Assembly (NCBI GenBank): GCA_945860575.1
Contig: CAMAQQ010000033.1
Span: 1 to 9,321 of the forward strand
DNA from: Ferrithrix thermotolerans DSM 19514
Lineage (GTDB): Bacteria > Actinomycetota > Acidimicrobiia > Acidimicrobiales > Ilumatobacteraceae
Direction: 5' to 3'
DNA: 9,321 nt
Under the pieces are notes generated by a model that made no database searches, was not told the origin of the DNA, and saw only the letters and a list, made by a program, of their open reading frames with translations. The position numbers and the translations under genes were made by a program. Position 1 is the first letter of the stretch. Every line of letters starts with the position of its first letter. This document shows, piece after piece, positions 6,812-9,321 of the stretch.

Positions 6812-6840
6812 TGGGTCAAAGAAAAATTCACGAGTAACCT
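6811..6840 (+). promoter_or_regulatory. Candidate ffh promoter
   Basis: TTGGGT at 6811-6816 and TAACCT at 6835-6840 are 18 bp apart and resemble a housekeeping sigma-factor promoter (TTGACA, TANNNT). The -10 hexamer ends eight bases before the ATG at 6849, so the transcript would be leaderless or nearly so. A local promoter is expected because the reverse gene cuts ffh off from the upstream operon. The palindrome at 6796-6811 ends on the first base of the -35 element, a good place for an operator. Confidence 0.4.
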
Positions 6841-6848
6841 AATCTTCA

Positions 6849-8225
6849 ATGTTTGAAACCCTTTCAGATCGGCTCGGCGGAGTTCTAAAAGGACTGCGCA
6901 ATCGTGGTCGATTAACGCAACAAGATGTAACCGAAGTTTTGGCAGAAGTGCGAACTGCATTGCTTGAAGCCGACGTTAATGTCACAGTCGTTCGCGATGT
7001 GGTCGAGCGAATTCGTTCGCAAGCCGTTGGGGCAACTGTATCGACGGCGCTTAATCCTGGTCAGCAAATCATAAAAATAGTCAACGATGAACTCGTATCA
7101 ATGCTGGGTGGTGAGACGCTGAAAATTATGTATGCGAGCCAACCGCCGACAGTTGTGTTGATGGCAGGACTGCAAGGTTCAGGTAAAACAACTAGTGCGG
7201 CCAAACTTGCGAGTTGGTTCAAATCTCAAGGGCGACAACCGATGCTTGTTGGTGCCGACCTGCAACGCCCGGCTGCCGTCGAACAATTACGAGTCTTGGG
7301 CGCGCAGTTAAATATCCCCGTGTTTTCTGTACCTGGTGACCCAGTGAAAACCGCGCGACTTGGTCTTGCTGAAGCCAAAAGTTTTGGACGAGATGTTTTG
7401 ATTGTTGACACCGCTGGTCGTTTGGCAATCGATGAAGAAATGATGCAACAAGTCAAAGATATTTCGAAAGCCGTCAACCCCAACTACACATTTTTAGTGG
7501 TGGATGCGATGACTGGTCAAGACGCTGTCGCCGTTGCCCAGGCGTTTGACGCAACACTGTCGATTGATGGAGTCGTATTGACAAAACTTGACGGTGATGC
7601 GCGTGGAGGCGCCGCGCTTTCGGTGAAACATGTTCTCGGAAAGCCGATCGCATTTGCGGCAACTGGCGAGAAACTTGATGCGTTTGAACAATTTCATCCT
7701 GATCGCATGGCAAGTCGCATCTTAGGAATGGGCGACATGCTCACCTTGATTGAGCAAGCCGAAAAAGTTTTTGAAAAAGATAAAGCCGAAGAGGCCGCCG
7801 CGAAAATGCTCGAGGGCGAGTTCACACTTGCCGACTTTCTTGAACAGTTACAGCAACTAAAAAAGATGGGATCGCTTCAGGGGATTATGGGGATGATGCC
7901 GGGTGTGCCCAAAGAGATGAAGAATGCGGAGATTCCTGATGATCAGGTCAGGCGCACAGAGGCAATTATTTTTTCGATGACGGCACAAGAGCGTGCGAAC
8001 CCAGAATTAATTAACGGCTCGCGGCGCGTGCGCATTTCGAAGGGCTCGGGCACCTCGGTTGCCGATGTGAACCGATTGGTAAAGCAATTCACCGAGATGA
8101 AGAAGATGATGAAACAAATGGGTCAAAAATCGGGTCGTGGCGGCAAATCAGCCAAAGGTCCAAAAGGCTCGGCAATGCCCGACGAATTGGCTGCGGCGTT
8201 GAGTTCACGACTCGGGCCAAGGTAG
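6849..8225 (+). CDS. ffh: Signal recognition particle protein Ffh (SRP54)
   Basis: GTPase of the signal recognition particle; binds 4.5S/SRP RNA and signal peptides and hands nascent membrane proteins to FtsY. The 458 residues show the N domain (MFETLSDRLG start), the G domain with GLQGSGKTT (107-115), DLQRPAA (137-143), DTAGR (187-191), TKLDG (245-249) and ATGEKLD (271-277), and a methionine-rich M domain from about 325. The SRP-RNA-binding motif is SRRVRISKGSGTS at 391-403. GIMGMMPG at 345-352 belongs to the flexible finger region. An in-frame TAA at 6840-6842 makes ATG 6849 the first possible start. No Shine-Dalgarno sequence precedes it. Its partner ftsY lies upstream, now separated by the reverse-strand oxygenase gene. 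Confidence 0.97.
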   Translation: MFETLSDRLGGVLKGLRNRGRLTQQDVTEVLAEVRTALLEADVNVTVVRDVVERIRSQAVGATVSTALNPGQQIIKIVNDELVSMLGGETLKIMYASQPPTVVLMAGLQGSGKTTSAAKLASWFKSQGRQPMLVGADLQRPAAVEQLRVLGAQLNIPVFSVPGDPVKTARLGLAEAKSFGRDVLIVDTAGRLAIDEEMMQQVKDISKAVNPNYTFLVVDAMTGQDAVAVAQAFDATLSIDGVVLTKLDGDARGGAALSVKHVLGKPIAFAATGEKLDAFEQFHPDRMASRILGMGDMLTLIEQAEKVFEKDKAEEAAAKMLEGEFTLADFLEQLQQLKKMGSLQGIMGMMPGVPKEMKNAEIPDDQVRRTEAIIFSMTAQERANPELINGSRRVRISKGSGTSVADVNRLVKQFTEMKKMMKQMGQKSGRGGKSAKGPKGSAMPDELAAALSSRLGPR

Positions 8226-8236
8226 CCTATGAGGTC

Positions 8237-8250
8237 GGTTCAATTGAACC
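8237..8250. repeat. Perfect 14-bp palindrome between ffh and rpsP
   Basis: The sequence GGTTCAATTGAACC is its own reverse complement and can be drawn as a 5-bp stem with an AATT loop. It starts 12 bp after the ffh stop and ends 24 bp before the rpsP start. No T-run follows, so it is not a standard terminator; an operator or weak processing hairpin fits better. Confidence 0.55.
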
Positions 8251-8274
8251 ATTTCGCTCAAAGATCGGATATCC

Positions 8275-8550
8275 ATGTCAGTTAAATTGCGTCTCTCTCG
8301 TGTTGGAAAAACCAAGAGACCTCATTATCGAATCGTTGCTGCAGACTCACGTTCAGCACGAGACACAAATTTCCTTGAAATTCTTGGCACCTACCAACCG
8401 CAGCAAGAACCGTCTGCGCTTAAAGTTGACAGCGCCCGAGTAATTTTGTGGCTTCAAAAAGGCGCATTGCCAACAGATCGAGTACGCAAGTTGTTAGAAA
8501 TCGCCGGCACATGGGCAGAGTTTCAAGCGACTAAAAAACCAGCAAAATAA
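8275..8550 (+). CDS. rpsP: 30S ribosomal protein bS16
   Basis: Small-subunit protein needed for early folding of the 5' domain of 16S rRNA. The 91 residues begin with MSVKLRLSRVGKTKRPHYRI, the diagnostic bS16 start, followed by VAADSRSARD (22-31) and LGTYQPQ. The C-terminal half contains LQKGALPTDRVRKLL, also typical. The start follows ffh by 49 bp, with a palindrome in between, and khpA comes 55 bp later. The ffh-rpsP-khpA-rimM order is a widespread ribosome-biogenesis cluster, usually continued by trmD and rplS, which would lie just past the window. No strong Shine-Dalgarno sequence is seen. Confidence 0.97.
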   Translation: MSVKLRLSRVGKTKRPHYRIVAADSRSARDTNFLEILGTYQPQQEPSALKVDSARVILWLQKGALPTDRVRKLLEIAGTWAEFQATKKPAK

Positions 8551-8605
8551 CTTTGCTGAGTAATAAGTTTTTATTCTTCGATTAATAACAAGAAAGTTCT
8601 AAAAA

Positions 8606-8881
8606 ATGTCTGATTCAGCAAACGCCAACGCAGTTTTGGCTCCAATCGCAACTTCGGTTTTGACTCACATTGTGCGTTCAATTGTTGACACACCAGATGC
8701 CGTCAAAGTTGAATCGTTAAACGACGAAGGAAAGATAATCCTCGAAGTTCGCGTCGCCGACGGAGACCTCGGCCGAGTAATTGGTCGCCGCGGTCGTACA
8801 GCGCAGAGCATTCGCGCCGTTGTGCGTGCTGCCGCTTCGCGCGATAATGCCGAAGTCGATGTCGACTTTCTCGACGACTGA
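8606..8881 (+). CDS. khpA: KhpA-family KH-domain RNA-binding protein
   Basis: Small single-KH-domain protein (YlqC/KhpA family), which in Gram-positive bacteria binds RNA, often with KhpB/Jag, and is linked to cell-envelope control. The 91 residues are about ten longer than many family members because of an Ala/Asn-rich N-terminus. The core reads LTHIVRSIVDTPDAVKVE, then VADGDLGRVIGRRGRTAQSI, with the RNA-gripping GRRG loop at 60-63. An in-frame TAA at 8600-8602 makes ATG 8606 the first start. The upstream AAGAAAG is at best a weak ribosome-binding site. The gene lies between rpsP and rimM, its standard place, and its 3' end overlaps the probable rimM start by 23 bp. Confidence 0.92.
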   Translation: MSDSANANAVLAPIATSVLTHIVRSIVDTPDAVKVESLNDEGKIILEVRVADGDLGRVIGRRGRTAQSIRAVVRAAASRDNAEVDVDFLDD

Positions 8882-9321
8882 CGCCCAGACTCCAAAGGGT
8901 TTGTTGCATGTTGGTCGCGTTATGCGACCTCACGGAGTTCGTGGCGATGTCTACGTCTCTTTTTTTACTGACCGCCCAGAACGCACCAAAGCTGGGGCAC
9001 GCTTTTGGCTTCAAAATAATTGGATCACTGTAGCTAGCGCCCGACGTCAGCCGAACAGTTGGCTGATGCACTTTGCGGGCATTGATGATCGAAATGCGGC
9101 AGAGAGAATTGCTAAATCAGACTTATATGGTGAGCCAATTGAAGACAAGTCGGTTATGTGGGTGCACGAATTGATCGGCGCACAAGTCGTTGATGTTTCG
9201 GGCGTGCGTTATGGCAAGTGTGTTGCGGTTGTTGATAATCCTGCGCACTCGCTGCTTGAACTTGAGTCTGGAGCGCTGGTGCCGGTCGTGTTTATCACCG
9301 AGCGTTCAAAAGAAGAGATCA
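8859..9321 (+). CDS. rimM: Ribosome maturation factor RimM (5' part, cut by window end)
   Basis: Assembly factor that binds bS16/uS19 regions of the 30S subunit during 16S rRNA maturation. About 154 codons are visible. The N-terminal domain shows LLHVGRVMRPHGVRGDV, matching the family VGRI-x-x-x-HG-x-RGEV motif. The PRC-barrel domain follows from about WVHELIGAQVVDVSG, through YGKCVAVVDNPAHSLLEL to SGALVPVVFITE. I chose ATG 8859, which adds 14 residues before the conserved part and overlaps khpA by 23 bp. TTG codons at 8901 or 8904 are possible alternative starts that would leave a 19-22 bp gap instead. The frame is open to the last base, so the gene is intact as far as seen. Confidence 0.94.
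   Translation, partial: MSTFSTTDAQTPKGLLHVGRVMRPHGVRGDVYVSFFTDRPERTKAGARFWLQNNWITVASARRQPNSWLMHFAGIDDRNAAERIAKSDLYGEPIEDKSVMWVHELIGAQVVDVSGVRYGKCVAVVDNPAHSLLELESGALVPVVFITERSKEEI

Noticed and set aside
8244..8273. Promoter for rpsP (TTGAAC then a GGATAT/GATATC-like -10)
   Set aside because: The -10 match is poor and would end two or three bases from the start codon, too close for transcription to begin at or before it; TTGAAC is part of the palindrome.
8551..8605. AATAA/TTATT hairpin between rpsP and khpA
   Set aside because: A five-pair all-AT stem is too weak to count as a terminator or regulator; no other structure is seen in this spacer.

Overview
The window is a stretch of bacterial core chromosome of moderate GC (roughly half G+C in the housekeeping genes by hand count), with one foreign-looking gene set into it. 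On the + strand, in order, are the end of plsX, then rnc, mutM, smc, ftsY, ffh, rpsP, a KH-domain gene (khpA) and the start of rimM. This order (lipid synthesis / RNase III / Fpg / SMC / SRP receptor / SRP / S16 / KhpA / RimM) is a classic conserved neighbourhood. The membrane-anchored FtsY with a short linker, the GTG start of smc and the style of RimM suggest an actinobacterium, perhaps a mid-GC member of the Acidimicrobiia. That placement is inference and could not be tested here.

Region by region: 1-1742 holds plsX (3' end), rnc and mutM, packed 2 and 34 bp apart. 1786-4797 is smc, complete but only 1003 residues, with both coiled-coil arms short. 4806-5912 is ftsY, starting 8 bp after smc. 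5913-6848 is the break in the operon: a gene on the - strand (5942-6748) for a putative 2-oxoglutarate/Fe(II) oxygenase, AT-richer than its neighbours, followed by a 100-bp spacer. 6849-8225 is ffh; 8275-8550 rpsP; 8606-8881 khpA; and from 8859 rimM, which runs off the window. No stretch over 300 bp lacks a gene.

The most informative observation is that the last nine codons of ftsY (EFVSALF-D/E plus stop) occur twice in the same orientation: once as the real ftsY end (5886-5912) and again as a gene-less remnant (6779-6805) just upstream of ffh. The oxygenase gene lies exactly between the copies. This reads as the scar of a cargo insertion or recombination event that supplied a new 3' end to ftsY and left the old end behind, next to ffh. 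The old ftsY-ffh junction would have been only 43 bp long. The remnant stop codon sits in the middle of a perfect 16-bp palindrome, and a second perfect palindrome (14 bp) lies between ffh and rpsP.

Functionally, FtsY and Ffh are receptor and particle of the co-translational membrane targeting pathway. RpsP, KhpA and RimM serve ribosome assembly and RNA binding, Rnc processes rRNA precursors, MutM repairs oxidised guanine and SMC organises the chromosome. The oxygenase has no evident link to these roles. No start codon in the window has a strong Shine-Dalgarno sequence, several have an in-frame stop a few bases upstream, and two of the best promoter-like -10 elements lie so close to the start codon that leaderless transcripts are plausible.
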